A stretch of 64,000 bases of DNA from Protonemura montana. Its lineage: Eukaryota; Arthropoda; Insecta; Plecoptera; Nemouridae. Position numbers and translations under genes: made by a program. Below, piece by piece: positions 1-10,849 of this stretch. The stretch lies in NCBI GenBank assembly GCA_947568835.1, contig OX387607.1:16419701-16483700 (forward strand). Reading direction: 5' to 3'. The notes below the pieces were generated by a model. That model was not told the DNA's origin, made no database searches, and was given only the letters and a program-made list of their open reading frames with translations. Each line of letters starts with the position of its first letter. Position 1 is the stretch's first letter.

Positions 1-143
1 TGTAATTATGAAGATCTTCTGTAAACAGAAGGTGCTCACGCGTAACACTCGTAACGATCGCAAGTGTGTTATTGAATTATATGATCGAACTTAATTAACT
101 TCTTCAGTGAATCGGCGGTGTCAATGACATGAACAATCCATTC

Positions 144-1112
144 GGAACGGTTAAGTGTGTAAGTAACACTGGTCTTCGTGAGATCACTGGAGTTAAGCAA
201 CACTGCGCTGTGTCAGGTATTGGATGGGTGACCATCATACACATGACCAGTTCTGTTCGGGAGAGAGGTTAAAGGGATGAAAGTTAAGCAACACTGCGCT
301 GGGTCAGGTATTTGATGGGTGACCATCATACACATGACCAGTTCTGTTTGGGAGAGAGTTTGGAGGGATGAAAGTTAAGAAACACTGCGCTGTGTCAGGT
401 ATTGGATGGGTGACCATCATACACACGACCAGTTCTGTTCGGGAGAGAGGTTGGAGGGATGATAGTAAAGCAACACTGCGCTGGGTCAGGTATTGGATGG
501 GTGACCATCATACACATGACCAGTTCTGTTCGGGAGAGAGGTTGGAGGGATGATAGTAAAGCAACACTGCGTTGGGTCAGGTATTGGATGGGTGACCATC
601 ATACACATGACCAGTTCTGTTCGGGAGAGAGGTTGGAGGGATGAAAGTTAAGCAATACTGCGCTGGGTCAGGTATTTGATGGGTGACCATCATACACATG
701 ACCAGTTCTGTTCGGGAGAGAGGTTGGAGGGATGAAAGTTAAGCAACACTGCGCTGGGTCAGGTATTGGATGGGTGACCATCATACACATGACCAGTTCT
801 GTTCGGGAGAGAGGTTGGAGGGATGAATGTTAAGCAACACTGCGCTGGGTCAGGTATTGTATGGGTGACCATCATACACATGACCAGTTCTGTTCGGGAG
901 AGAGGTTGGAGGGATGAATGTTAAGCAACACTGCGCTGGGTCAGGTATTGTATGGGTGACCATCATACACATGAACAGTTCTGTTCGGGAGAGAGGCTGG
1001 AGTTAAGTCGTCTATACTCGACTTGCATATCAACCTCTCGATTACTTGGGGTCATGCATTGCATCGTCCTTCTGAAGGAACGTAGCCGGCTGTTGCTGGC
1101 CACTGCTCAATC
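144..1112 (+). mobile_element. 5S-rRNA-headed SINE, copy 1 (long tandem head, degenerate body)
   Basis: The copy starts with a diverged 5S-like head (CACTGGTCTTCGTGAGATCA) and runs through nine units of about 91 bp. Each unit carries AGTTAAGCAACACTGCGCTG and ATTGGATGGGTGACC, which match the central promoter region of eukaryotic 5S rRNA. From about 1008 a decayed version of the common body follows (CATATCAACCTCTCGA, CCGTCCTTCTGAAGG-like). No clear AAT tail is visible, so this is an old copy. Short ORFs reading through the units are repeat artefacts. Confidence 0.8.
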
Positions 1113-2073
1113 AATTTTATAAGAATAAGTTAAGAAAATGATTTAAGGAAATGGATTTTGTGAATGTTTCGTTGGGAAAATATTAGATCCACCGAATTAA
1201 GCGTGAACACAAAGTCATCCTTTATTTCCAACCAATGTAAATACAAACTAAAATAAACTAAAATTAATAACTTAATACTGTAATACTAATCCATCATCTC
1301 ATGTGATGGTCGTACATGTGTTTATACTAAGTTTTCTGTGAGGTGGGTTTCATCAAATGTGTTCTGTCAACTTACTGGCAAATGTTGCATCTCGGCTTGC
1401 AACAAAGTATAGGAATAAATAGGGGTACATAATTAGCTAGAGAACTGTACAATAAATAGGGGAATATGATTCCTGATTTATCCAATAAATAGCGGCGCTT
1501 GTTCCCGGAATACTCTTTGGGTTTTGCAGCTTCTTTGGTTTATATTATCTTAGGTAATTATTGTCTTCAATCATCAATGTCTGCCGCACTTTGAGTGCAT
1601 GAGAAATGCTGAGCCAACTTTTCAACAGCAAAGTCTTTGGTAATGAAGCCTTGCTGTGTTCGGCACTTGGCAATGAATCTCTTGGACTTCCTGGATAAAA
1701 TCTGAACTTAAGCAGGAAGACAATCGAGAGTCCCAAAACCGAACAGTTAATTACTATGTTTTTATTTTCTGGTAGTTCAAATAATAACCGTTGAAGAGAA
1801 AACCAACGATTTTAGTCGAAATTTTTTCAAAATCAGCAAGAAACTTCGATTTCAAGCTCGTATCATCGACACTTATAGATCAATGTAATCTGAATTGAAA
1901 TAAAAAGACCCCGAATTGCTTTGGTTTTGAAAAAAAAGAACCAAAATCTCAAGTCTATTTATATTTTTCAATGAGTTAAAAAGCAAAATTCTCTTATTTT
2001 TCGACTTCAGTTGGTAAAATCTTGAAATGAAGCTTTGATCAGCTTTCAAATCTCTTCAATTCCTTCCTAATCA
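1113..2073. other. Intergenic, no feature recognised
   Basis: AT-rich sequence between the first SINE and the 3' end of Osiris A. No ORF with family resemblance and no tandem repeat seen. Confidence 0.5.
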
Positions 2074-3434
2074 TCACTGCTTGTTCTCTTCTTGTGCCTC
2101 TTCCCAGCTTCCGAGCTCCCTACCTACCCCCTGCCTGTAATACGCCCACCTCCTATGATTAGCACTCGCCGAGATCGGGTAGCCGGTCACGCTCTGGCCG
2201 TAGTCCTGATATCCTTGATGTCCAGGAGAAGTGAATGCTGCTTCAGGATAACTGTGTCCTTTATCCGACGAGAACATGGACTTCAGGACGATGATGGTAA
2301 CAATCAGGAGAGACAGCTTGCTGGTTAGCAGGGCGACCGTACCAATCAAGGACAACTTGCCAAGGATCAAGGGCAGCAAACTGGCGAGTTTCAGGACGAT
2401 GCCGGCGAGTGCAGCCATCCAGATCTTGCGCTTTGGACTTCCTTAAAGAAAAGATAACAGGATGAAAAGAAAGTCAGACAGTAACCAAATTCTCTGTTAG
2501 GTTCTTCGTGTAATAATTTTGCTATTTTTACTATTCTTCGCTAGATAGGCGTTAGTGATACATTTGAAATTAAAGTCCGTATTTTTTTTAGTCGGTTATT
2601 GATATTATTTTTGAGAGTTAAATCAATTGCTATGACAACAACCAATCACAGGCAGTGAAAGTCAGCTGTTTCTGAGATTTAGAAGCTTAACTCTGAATTG
2701 CAAAATATTGCAATACCGGTGCTAAGTTTAGCAATGAATTTATTTGGATGAATTAATTAATGTTTGCTTCTGGCCGCGGTCAGTGGGTTCCTCTTCTTGC
2801 CCGTTTCATGTTTTATAACCGCTCTGGTAATATGCCGACTAAACTGACGCGTATGTTGCCGAAATTTTTTTAGCACACGCATTTTTCTCGGAGCGTGAAC
2901 ACGTACAAGAATCCGTTACACGCAAAACCCGTGCGCAGAAATCCAAGCTAATTAATACATAATTTATTTGATCGCTTAAACATGCAGTTATTTCACCCAA
3001 CTTAAAAGTAAAAAATGCATGTTTCATGTAAAAATACGCTTTTTCAAGTTAAAAAATTGCCATAATCTTCGGTAATTCTTCTACTTACTTGCTGTGAATG
3101 TGTTGCTCTTTAAACTGCGAGCTCCATTATCTTGCAGCATCCTCGCTCCTCTAATCTGAGTCTCGATGGTATTTTCCGTCTGCCGATTCGATTTACCAGC
3201 ACTCAACAATGCGTCAAAAAATTCCCCTTCAACATTCTTCTCAACTTCCGTAAAATTCATCTTAATCGGCGATTCCTTTTTGACAACAACGTGACCATCA
3301 CCGGAAATTCCACTGTTATCACAATTCTCTCTGCACATCGTTCCGTTCTCCGACTTTAATACTGTCGCCGATAACACCGACGAAAAACCCACAGCGAAAA
3401 TGACCAAAGCGAAACATTTCTCAAAAAGACACAT
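2074..3434 (-). CDS. Osiris-like protein A, two exons, 237 aa
   Basis: Model: exon 1 3434-3089, exon 2 2441-2074, intron 2442-3088 with GTAAGT donor and a TTTAAG acceptor, phase 1. Exon 1 begins with a signal peptide (MCLFEKCFALVIFAVGFSS). It has a CRENC pair but lacks the usual widely spaced Osiris Cys pair, so it is a divergent member. Exon 2 starts with a basic stretch (RSPKRK) and a long hydrophobic region (LKLASLLPLILGKLSLIG, then LLTSKLSLLIVTIIVLK), the DUF1676 hallmark. The tail is Tyr/Gly/Ser rich and ends with a WAYYRQ stretch resembling the LAYxxY motif. Osiris proteins are secretory/endomembrane proteins linked to cuticle formation. No clear TATA box was found. The hydrophobic exon is secure; its link to exon 1 rests on phase, distance and the signal peptide. 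Confidence 0.75.
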
Positions 3435-4930
3435 TTTTAAAAACTCTTTTAGAAGATGTTAAAGTGTGTTCGCTGATAAGTTGAAGGCGCCCACGCGTGC
3501 TCGCACCTTGGTTTACTGGGTGTAAATGATTCAATTTGACTCAAACTGTCTCATATTATATGTGGGTAACGTGGATTCAATGTTCTCAAGCCATGAAGGC
3601 CAGTGTTGCGCCTCATAATGTTAATCTCTGTACAAGAAGCGGTTGCTAATTGCTTCAATCTTGTGGGCAATACGTATGCCATCACGAAAATTCCTCGTTG
3701 CATGTCATAAACTTGCTACTGGCTGGTCATGAAATCATTGTTGATGTCATTAAAGTGAATTATATTTAGGGCTCGGTGTTCTAATTGCTAATTGTAATTA
3801 TTGGTATCGACGGGTTTGTTATTCAGTCAATAATTGAAGTGTTTTTAATGACATGCATGTGTTAATTAGATGTTGTAATGCAAACAATTGGAATTATTTT
3901 CATGTTGAGTTGCATTTTAATTTTCATGTTATGCAATTAATTGTTGGCTGTTAGTTGGGCTTCACTGGTTTTATCAGCGTTTTATTCAAAACGAGTTGTA
4001 TTTGGTTTTAGCAACGTGTGTACCTTTGAAAATATTTTTTTCAAATGAAAATGCTGCAAAAAAATACAAATAAGAAGGTTTTTGAAGAAAAACTATTTGA
4101 ACTAGGTTTTGAATGCTAAGTAAAGGGCTTCTAAATTTCCTGACGTTTCGCAACATATACTAGTTACTTCTTCATAGACATGAGTCTAAAAACCATCATA
4201 AAGAAGGTTTTTTTTTGGTTAATTTTGGTATCGAATTTTTGGGAATACGAATTTATTTTGCCAGTAACAAAACGCATGTAAGTTATTCGAGCAGAATTGA
4301 ATTTGAATAAAAGAATCAGTTACGACACGAGCTTTTCACCTCCATCTTAGAACAACACACGCTTTAGCTGTCAATCTAGTTACCTACTTACTTGTCAACG
4401 TCTTAGAAGAGAAACTGTCAGATCCAATCAAACGATCGAAACCCTGGACGACTTTTTCCCGACCTTGCGCACTCGCTCAGCAAATCGGCACAATTCTCTG
4501 ATTGTCATAGCCTAATTGCCGGTGCAGTTCCGACTGCATTATGCACCTCGATGCACCGGTGCGTACAGCGTGCAAATAATTTCTATTTCCTCCGCCAATC
4601 GCTGCAGAAAACTGCATCTCAGGCTCGGCATACCCTTTCCAGATCCGTTTTTGCAGCACTGTTTAATGCGTTTATATTTTATATTCACGATTCATAGACT
4701 GTGCTAATTCCTCACACTATTTAGTAGCGACGATTGTAGAAATGTTATAATTCATCTAATTACCCTCGAGTTGATGCATGGGTGGGGTTAACACATGAGC
4801 TAACTTCACCTAACCGTGCGCTTTTAATTCTCGGCGCCGGCAAAAGGGTACAAAGTGTGACTAGCATAAAAGTGTTGGTACATTAAGGAAAACGTTCATT
4901 TGTGTTCAGACGTTGATGAATTTAACACGC
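3435..4930. other. Divergent intergenic region between Osiris A and B
   Basis: AT-rich spacer holding both upstream regions. The only repeat seen is a fold-back family fragment near 4085-4200. No other coding signal. Confidence 0.5.
4085..4200 (+). repeat. Fold-back/MITE-like family fragment
   Basis: Contains ACTATTTGAACTAGGTTTTG, AATGCTAAGTAAAGGGCT, GACGTTTCGCAACATATAC and ATAGACATGAGTCTAAAAAC. The same ordered blocks recur at about 12966-13890, 18770-18832 and 46965-47122, in both orientations. Confidence 0.65.
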
Positions 4931-4938
4931 ATATAAAG
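4931..4938 (+). promoter_or_regulatory. TATA box of Osiris B
   Basis: ATATAAAG lies 94 bp upstream of the ATG at 5032. This position would give a start about 30 bp downstream and a 5' UTR of roughly 70 nt. Confidence 0.55.
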
Positions 4939-5031
4939 TCGCAAAACTGCAGCTGCATAAGACCGCATATTTACCTCGTGTTCTTCATTACACTCATCGA
5001 ACGGTTATAGAATCTCGCTTTAAGAACGGTC

Positions 5032-6284
5032 ATGAGTGCTATTATGAAGTTAGCGTGTGTCGCCATCTTCTTGTGCTTCGCCGCATCGATCGCCGCGCTG
5101 TCAAATGATCTACCCAGTGACGCGGAGAAGGAAAAAGTTGAAAGCTTTGCAAACTGCGCCTTTGATGGGAACTTGACGTGCCTGGAAATACTCGTCAAAT
5201 CGAAGATCTACGATTTAAAACACCGGAAGGAAGTTGAGATCGCCGATGGCATCTCGATCGAGAGACTGGACGATGACAAGTCTAGGATGGAAGGTGCTAG
5301 AAGCCGCGATGAAGCCTCTGGGTCGTTGAGCGACAGTGTGGATCGTTTCTTGGGAAGTCGTGCGCTCAAGTTCAGTCTTTGGGAACTGTTTAACTTCCGT
5401 GTCTCGCGATCGCCGGAGTCACCCGAGAATCTGCTCGTGTCTATGGCGCTCGAACCGGAAGCTGGCATGATGCTTGCCAAGAGAATGAAAGGTAACTAAT
5501 TAACCCTTGTGTAGGTTCCAAGATGATTTGCTAATCATTTAAATCTTTTATAGTATTTAGTAATTAACATAAATTTAAGCTGTTAATATTCACTTTGTAA
5601 CTGCATTTTTACCTACCTGTGCATTGGACCAAAGCCACCAACTCTCAGTCAATAAAATTACAGATATTTTTTATTTTTCACCACTCATTTTATTCTAACA
5701 GGAATATTGCGCCAAATAAATTTCAACTATTTTCAATTAACAACGCCGTTACTCTGTGCTCATCAAAGTGGCAAAACCTCTCGACTGGACCCCCATCTTC
5801 AATCCAACAACAAGCTAAACAATCCCCGCTTATCAAAACGTGCTCCTTCTTTCTTTTAGGAGGTCGGCAAATGGCAAAAGTAATCGTTCCCCTCATTATC
5901 GGTTTCATCCTGACCGGAAAGTTGATCATCGCCATCGCGTTCGTCAAAGCCATCCTCTTGAAGGCATTCGTAGTGAGCAAGATCGCCCTCGTCTCCGCCG
6001 CAGTTCTTTTAATCAAGAAGTTGTTCAGTCACCACTCGTACCCGTTTATGCAACCACAGTACCCGATCCAGTACGGGGCTACCGGATACGGGTACGCTAC
6101 ACCTTACTCTGGGTATGCGACGATCCAACCGAACGGTCAGGCGTGGGCCAATGCTGAGGAATATGAAGCTGCTGGGGCTGCTCCTGTCTCAGAAGATCAG
6201 CAAGGACATTACTCTAGCCACCAAGTGGTGAATGCCACGCCCAAGATGAGGAGGAAATACTCAAGTTATGGGGTCATCGGGTGA
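5032..6284 (+). CDS. Osiris protein B, two exons, 294 aa
   Basis: Model: exon 1 5032-5491, exon 2 5860-6284. The intron has a GTAACT donor and TTCTTTTAG acceptor and is phase 1. A signal peptide (IMKLACVAIFLCFAASIAAL) is followed by the Osiris two-Cys region (CAFDGNLTC) and a DUF1676 stretch ending in an acidic/basic linker. Exon 2 opens GGRQMAK and contains a long hydrophobic run (VIVPLIIGFILTGKLIIAIA, then VVSKIALVSAAVLLIKKLF). The tail is rich in Tyr, Gln, Gly and Pro (QPQYPIQYGATGYGYATPY), typical of cuticle-associated proteins. A canonical LAYxxY motif is not obvious; AWANAEEYEA may be a degenerate form. The start was chosen because it gives a good signal peptide; a second Met three codons on is equally possible. 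Confidence 0.88.
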
Positions 6285-8125
6285 TCCCAGGGTGAAGATC
6301 TTGGCGTGTGGGTGATTTTTCAAGAGGCTCTCAAGTCTGTTTTGGTTTTTATTTTGCAATGGAAAAATTTCAATTTGGTCTTTAACTGCATTTTATATTT
6401 TTTCAACCTCGGCTTCTACTGTTCGCTGTTGTAAACTTTGATACCGAAACATTCTGGCGTACCTTGAGGAAAACGAACTCGACACTAAAATGAGAGACAA
6501 AACTGAAAATTTCGATTCTGCAAGAGGATTTTGAAAAGTGCGAACCTGTTAAGTGCTTCGACGAAAACAGGCGATGCAAACGTAGACTTAGTAATTTATT
6601 GAATTATTTTTAAGGTTATTTATTTTAGTTTTAGGTTCACATAGATTAGGAAATTGAAAATGTAAAGCTATTGGTTTCATGTGCAAGTGCGATTTATTAG
6701 ACTGGAATTTGTGTTTTTGGATTTGGGGAGTGGAAGGAATGTAAATAAACCCCCTGTTGTGTTTCCAATTTGTATTGCAATTACTTTTCACAACCCCTGA
6801 GAAGTTATTCTGTCGGAATGTCCTTAATTTTGGTCAGCTGGTCGTTTAGTCAATGTCAAAAATGTTTGAGTAGTCATTGTCAAAATGTTGAGAAGTAAGA
6901 AAGTCGAGATTAAGTCAGAGAAATGTCGTTGTAATTATTTTTAAACCGTAAAAAAACACAGTCAAGAGAATTGAAGCTCGTGAATTGTCGAAGTTAAAAG
7001 TCTTTGGTCGTTCCTAGATGTGGCTGTCTTCGATTTTTTGATTCGATAACCTAGTTTAGCAAAATTTTGTGTGTAAAATTGTTCTAACAAACAAAATCGT
7101 AGAAAATTTTAGTCGTTTGGTTAGTCGTGAATTGGCTTTCTGACTCGTCGTGAGGAAAGGTTCAGTTAGTCAAGCATAAACAAATTACACTTATTTAAAA
7201 AAAAAAAAAAATGTACAATAAATTATAGAAAAAAATCATAAATTATAATAAATAAGCAGTAATTTCTGTGACTGAGCACATATTTTGACATTAGCGCTAC
7301 ATAATATTTAACTTATTTACAACTTGAAGTGAGCGTGAAGTCCTGAAGCTCTTGAAGTCATCAGAAAAAAGCCTCTTCTTCTGAATTCTGGAATAAAAAG
7401 ATAAAGAAACCCTCGATTAAATCCCAAGTGTCTCACAAAACACAACATCCATCTGGAAAATTATCAGAAAACACAGGAAATCCGCTTTAAATTAGATATC
7501 AGATTACCATTTATAGGTCGTGAAGCGTAATGAATAACCTATTTATAAATCAGCCGTTTAATTCACATTTAAAGTTATCTAATTAATCTTCAAGCAATTA
7601 GAGCATCGAATGGTAAAACCTTTTAATTGAAATTCTTCTCTAGCGTCATTGAACTTGTTCGCTATGACCAAGAAAATAATCACCAGTTTTATGCAACGCA
7701 GAAAACATCGCCAGTAATTACCGCATGTCATCGCAATCGTTAACAAGTAATTAACAAAGAATCTAAGTACACACGTGGTACGAGTCACGGTACCGATTCG
7801 CGGTATCGGGAACAAAATCGAAAATACATTTCATAGCAGCGATTTTCAGGCACATGACTGGAAAATGTACGACCTTGAGATGACTTTACTAGAAATGTTA
7901 CCTGAAATTAGCAGATTAAGGGCAAAGAAATATGATTTGTCGATAACTTAGACGGCTGTGAATGGTGCCAATATTCAGTCGTCTCTTTTTTATGATCACA
8001 GCTGTTTAATTGGAAAGCTTTTATTGACTTCAATCGGATTAATTCTTGAAAACTGGGTTTAAGATGCTGAACTAGTTCCAAACAAAGGTGCACAGAAAGC
8101 TTTGTAAGCTTTCAAAAAACCAAAT
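6285..8125. other. Intergenic, no gene recognised
   Basis: AT-rich spacer between the 3' end of Osiris B and the second SINE, with a poly-A run near 7197-7211. Nothing coding was recognised. Confidence 0.5.
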
Positions 8126-8960
8126 CGTACGGCGTGTTGGAAACACCGGTCCTCGTGAGATCACCGAAGTTAAGCTACACTGCGCTGGGTCAGGTATTGG
8201 ATGGGTGACCATCATACACATGACCAGTTCTGTTCGGGAGAGAGGTTGGAGGGATGAAAGTTAAGCAACACTGCGCTGAGTCAGGTATTGGATAAGTGAC
8301 CATCATACACATGACCAGTTCTGTTCGGGAGAGAGGTTGGAGGGATGAAAGTTAAGCAACACTGCGCTGAGTCAGGTATTGGATAAGTGACCATCATACA
8401 CATGACCAGTTCTGTTTGGGAGAGAGGTTGGAGGGATGAAAGTTAAGCAACACTGCGCTGAGTCATGTATTGGATGGGTGACCATCATACACATGACCAG
8501 TTCTGTTCGGGAGAGAGGTTGGAGGGATGCAAGTTAAGCAACACTGTGCTGAGTCAGGTATTGGATGGGTGATCATCATACACATGACCAGTTCTGTTCG
8601 GGAGAGAGGTTGGAGGGATGCAAGTTAAGCAACACTGTGCTGAGTCAGGTATTGGATGGGTGATCATCATACACATGACCAGTTCTGTTCGGGAGAGAGG
8701 TTGGAGGGATGAAAGTTAGTACAGCAATTTCACTCGTCTTGCTTATCAACCTCTCGACAGCATGGATTTGTGGAGGAATCCTGTTGTTCACGTTGTACCG
8801 TCCTTCGGAAGGGACGTTAAGCCAGTGGTCCCCTTGGAACCCTTCGCTCCATTCCGGCAACGGGATTATAAATTGTATACAAGTTATGTTCATCATCACC
8901 CTCATCATCACCCTCTCATTCACCGACGCCATGTCACAAAGCCCGCCGTTTTGCCCCATA
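8126..8960 (+). mobile_element. 5S-rRNA-headed SINE, copy 2
   Basis: Well-preserved head (GTTGGAAACACCGGTCCTCG, then TGAGATCACCGAAGTTAAGC) close to 5S rRNA, then six 91-bp units (starts near 8166, 8257, 8349, 8440, 8531, 8622). The body runs from about 8712 (GTTAGTACAGCAATTTCACT, CCGTCCTTCGGAAGGGACG, TTCACCGACGCCAT). The 3' end is altered and lies only about 25 bp from the stop codon of the opposite-strand gene Osiris C. Confidence 0.88.
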
Positions 8961-8983
8961 AATATTATAACTGTCCTTACCGT

Positions 8984-10708
8984 CTACTTCGGTACATGTG
9001 CACTATAGGCCACATTATGTGAATCTCCAACCTCTCCATTGGGTTTCACGAGGCTCCGGCCCCACCCTGAAGAATGTCCTTCATCACTGTGCTCAGAGTG
9101 ATGTGAAGACGAGTGGTGGGGGTGAGCTACCACCTCGTAGGTCACGTGCTTGTCTTGATGGAAGAGTTTGCTCAAGCCAATGATGCCGGCGAGTAGCAGG
9201 GCGATCTTGCTCACTAGCAAAGCTTTACCCACGAGCAGCACGAGTCCTTTGAAAGCCAAAGCTCCAAGGAGACCGAACTTCATCGCTCCTGCGGCCAGAA
9301 GTGGCCCGAGGTTGTTCTTTTTGCCTCGTCCTGAAAAAGAAACGTGGGTTTAATATTTGTTTTAATATTAACTTCTAGCAGCTTTGCTCTTAGAAACAAA
9401 GTTGGCCTAGTTGGGGATTATTTTGTGTTAGCAATTTGAACGTGCAAAAATGGCTATTTTAAGGCCCAAAAATGTATTTGTTCACATTCTTTGGGATGAA
9501 TTGAATGTATTTTAGGCGAGGTTACGGTGTTTTATAATTGAAAAATGTAATTCAATCTTATCAAAGAGGTAATTACTACATTTTAGTAAGAGATAATGAA
9601 GAGAGAAGAGAGATAATCATTCTAACGTAACGGTCGAAGCTGGTCTCATTAATTGACGATAATTCCAGGACATGGCAAGAGACTGAGAGGCGTTTCACCT
9701 GCTTGATCGAACTGGTTCACGATGTCGACGAGTAATTATGCACATGCACTTATCAATCAATGTCCGCCATGTTTACTACTCGCCTGATCTTGAAACGGGA
9801 TCATGAAGAAGCTATTCTGTCTCTGTTTTAACTGATCTTTGTTGTTCTTGTTGAATTATGTATCACATTGTTGTCGAATTGAGACATCATTTTTAGATGG
9901 TCAACAACGGAAGGGTTTTTTTTAAGTGGCTTCACAAATAAATTGAGATCCAGTTTTTTGTTTCAAAAAATTTTTAAAATGTTCTCATTTGTGTTTGCTT
10001 TGCCCGGAGCCAAAACGGTTCATTGCCGTTTTTTTTTTTTATTTTTCTTAAGAATAATAAGAAATCAGATGAGTACTTTCCTAAACAATGCAAGCCTTGC
10101 AACTCACCTTCAGTGTTAGTCGGGCTGACATCGACTCCCAGCTTCAACGCCCCTTTCTCATCTGCCACAGTCGTGAAAACGAGATCAGAATCCCCGAGCA
10201 CATTCCACCGGATCGCCCTTGACTTAGCAAAAGCCCAGAACTTATCCGAAATCAGCTGACCGAACTGCGTTTCCTCGTTTTCACCGGCGCGTGCCCCGTC
10301 AACCTTAACCTCTTCGACAACAGCCGTAGTTTGTGCGATCTCCAATCCATCGTAAACTTCAATGTTAGCCTTCTTCAGCAGCCGATTCATGTAACCAACC
10401 ATCTTTAACATAACACAACTCGAAATGTCACGTTGACTGCACTTGGTATTCAATTTCTCAACCAAAGCCTCTTCCCGATTCGATAACTTATTCGTGTTAA
10501 TATCGTTGTCAATACTTCTTCCAACTCCATGAATAACTTGAACGGGAATCGAAATCCCTTCATCTTCAACTGGTACAGCAACTTGAGCGTGATAAACAGG
10601 AGCGAGGACCTCTTTCACATCCTGGTCCTTAGCTTCATCGACAAATGGACTTGCCAAGCTTCCTGATACCAGAAATAATATCAATATCTTTGTTGTTGTC
10701 TTCCACAT
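8984..10708 (-). CDS. Osiris protein C, two exons, 315 aa
   Basis: Model: exon 1 10708-10108 (donor GTGAGT), exon 2 9330-8984 (acceptor TTCTTTTTCAG), phase 1. N-terminal signal peptide (ILILFLVSGSLASP), then the Osiris Cys pair (CSQRDISSC) and a long DUF1676 segment with RxWNVLGDSDLVF. Exon 2 opens GRGKKNNLGPLLAAGAMKFG and continues into hydrophobic segments (LAFKGLVLLVGKALLVSKIA, LLLAGIIGLSKLF). A His/Ser-rich tail follows (VTYEVVAHPHHSSSHH), ending in AYSAHVPK, the conserved C-terminal motif. The 776-bp intron is free of recognised repeats. An antisense SINE ends about 25 bp past the stop, so the 3' UTR probably runs through it. Confidence 0.92.
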
Positions 10709-10788
10709 GTTTGCGAATTTGGTTAGGTGCTTGGTGTTGTTGTGGTCGAGCGATTACATGTGACTGGTGTTGGTCTGGTACTTCTTCT

Positions 10789-10796
10789 CTTATATG
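10789..10796 (-). promoter_or_regulatory. TATA box of Osiris C
   Basis: CATATAAG on the minus strand, about 80 bp upstream of the ATG. A CAGTC-type initiator lies about 30 bp downstream near 10760. Confidence 0.55.
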
Positions 10797-10849
10797 TGTG
10801 ATGGTTAGTGGTCGGGATGGGGGGTGGTACCGGGCAGGTGAAGAGACCA

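Noticed and set aside
368..644. Overlapping ORFs with repeated residues
   Set aside because: They read through the 91-bp SINE head units; repeat artefacts, not genes.
8126..8215. True 5S rRNA gene
   Set aside because: Only the 5' and central 5S parts match; the 3' third and the closing stem are absent and a SINE body follows.
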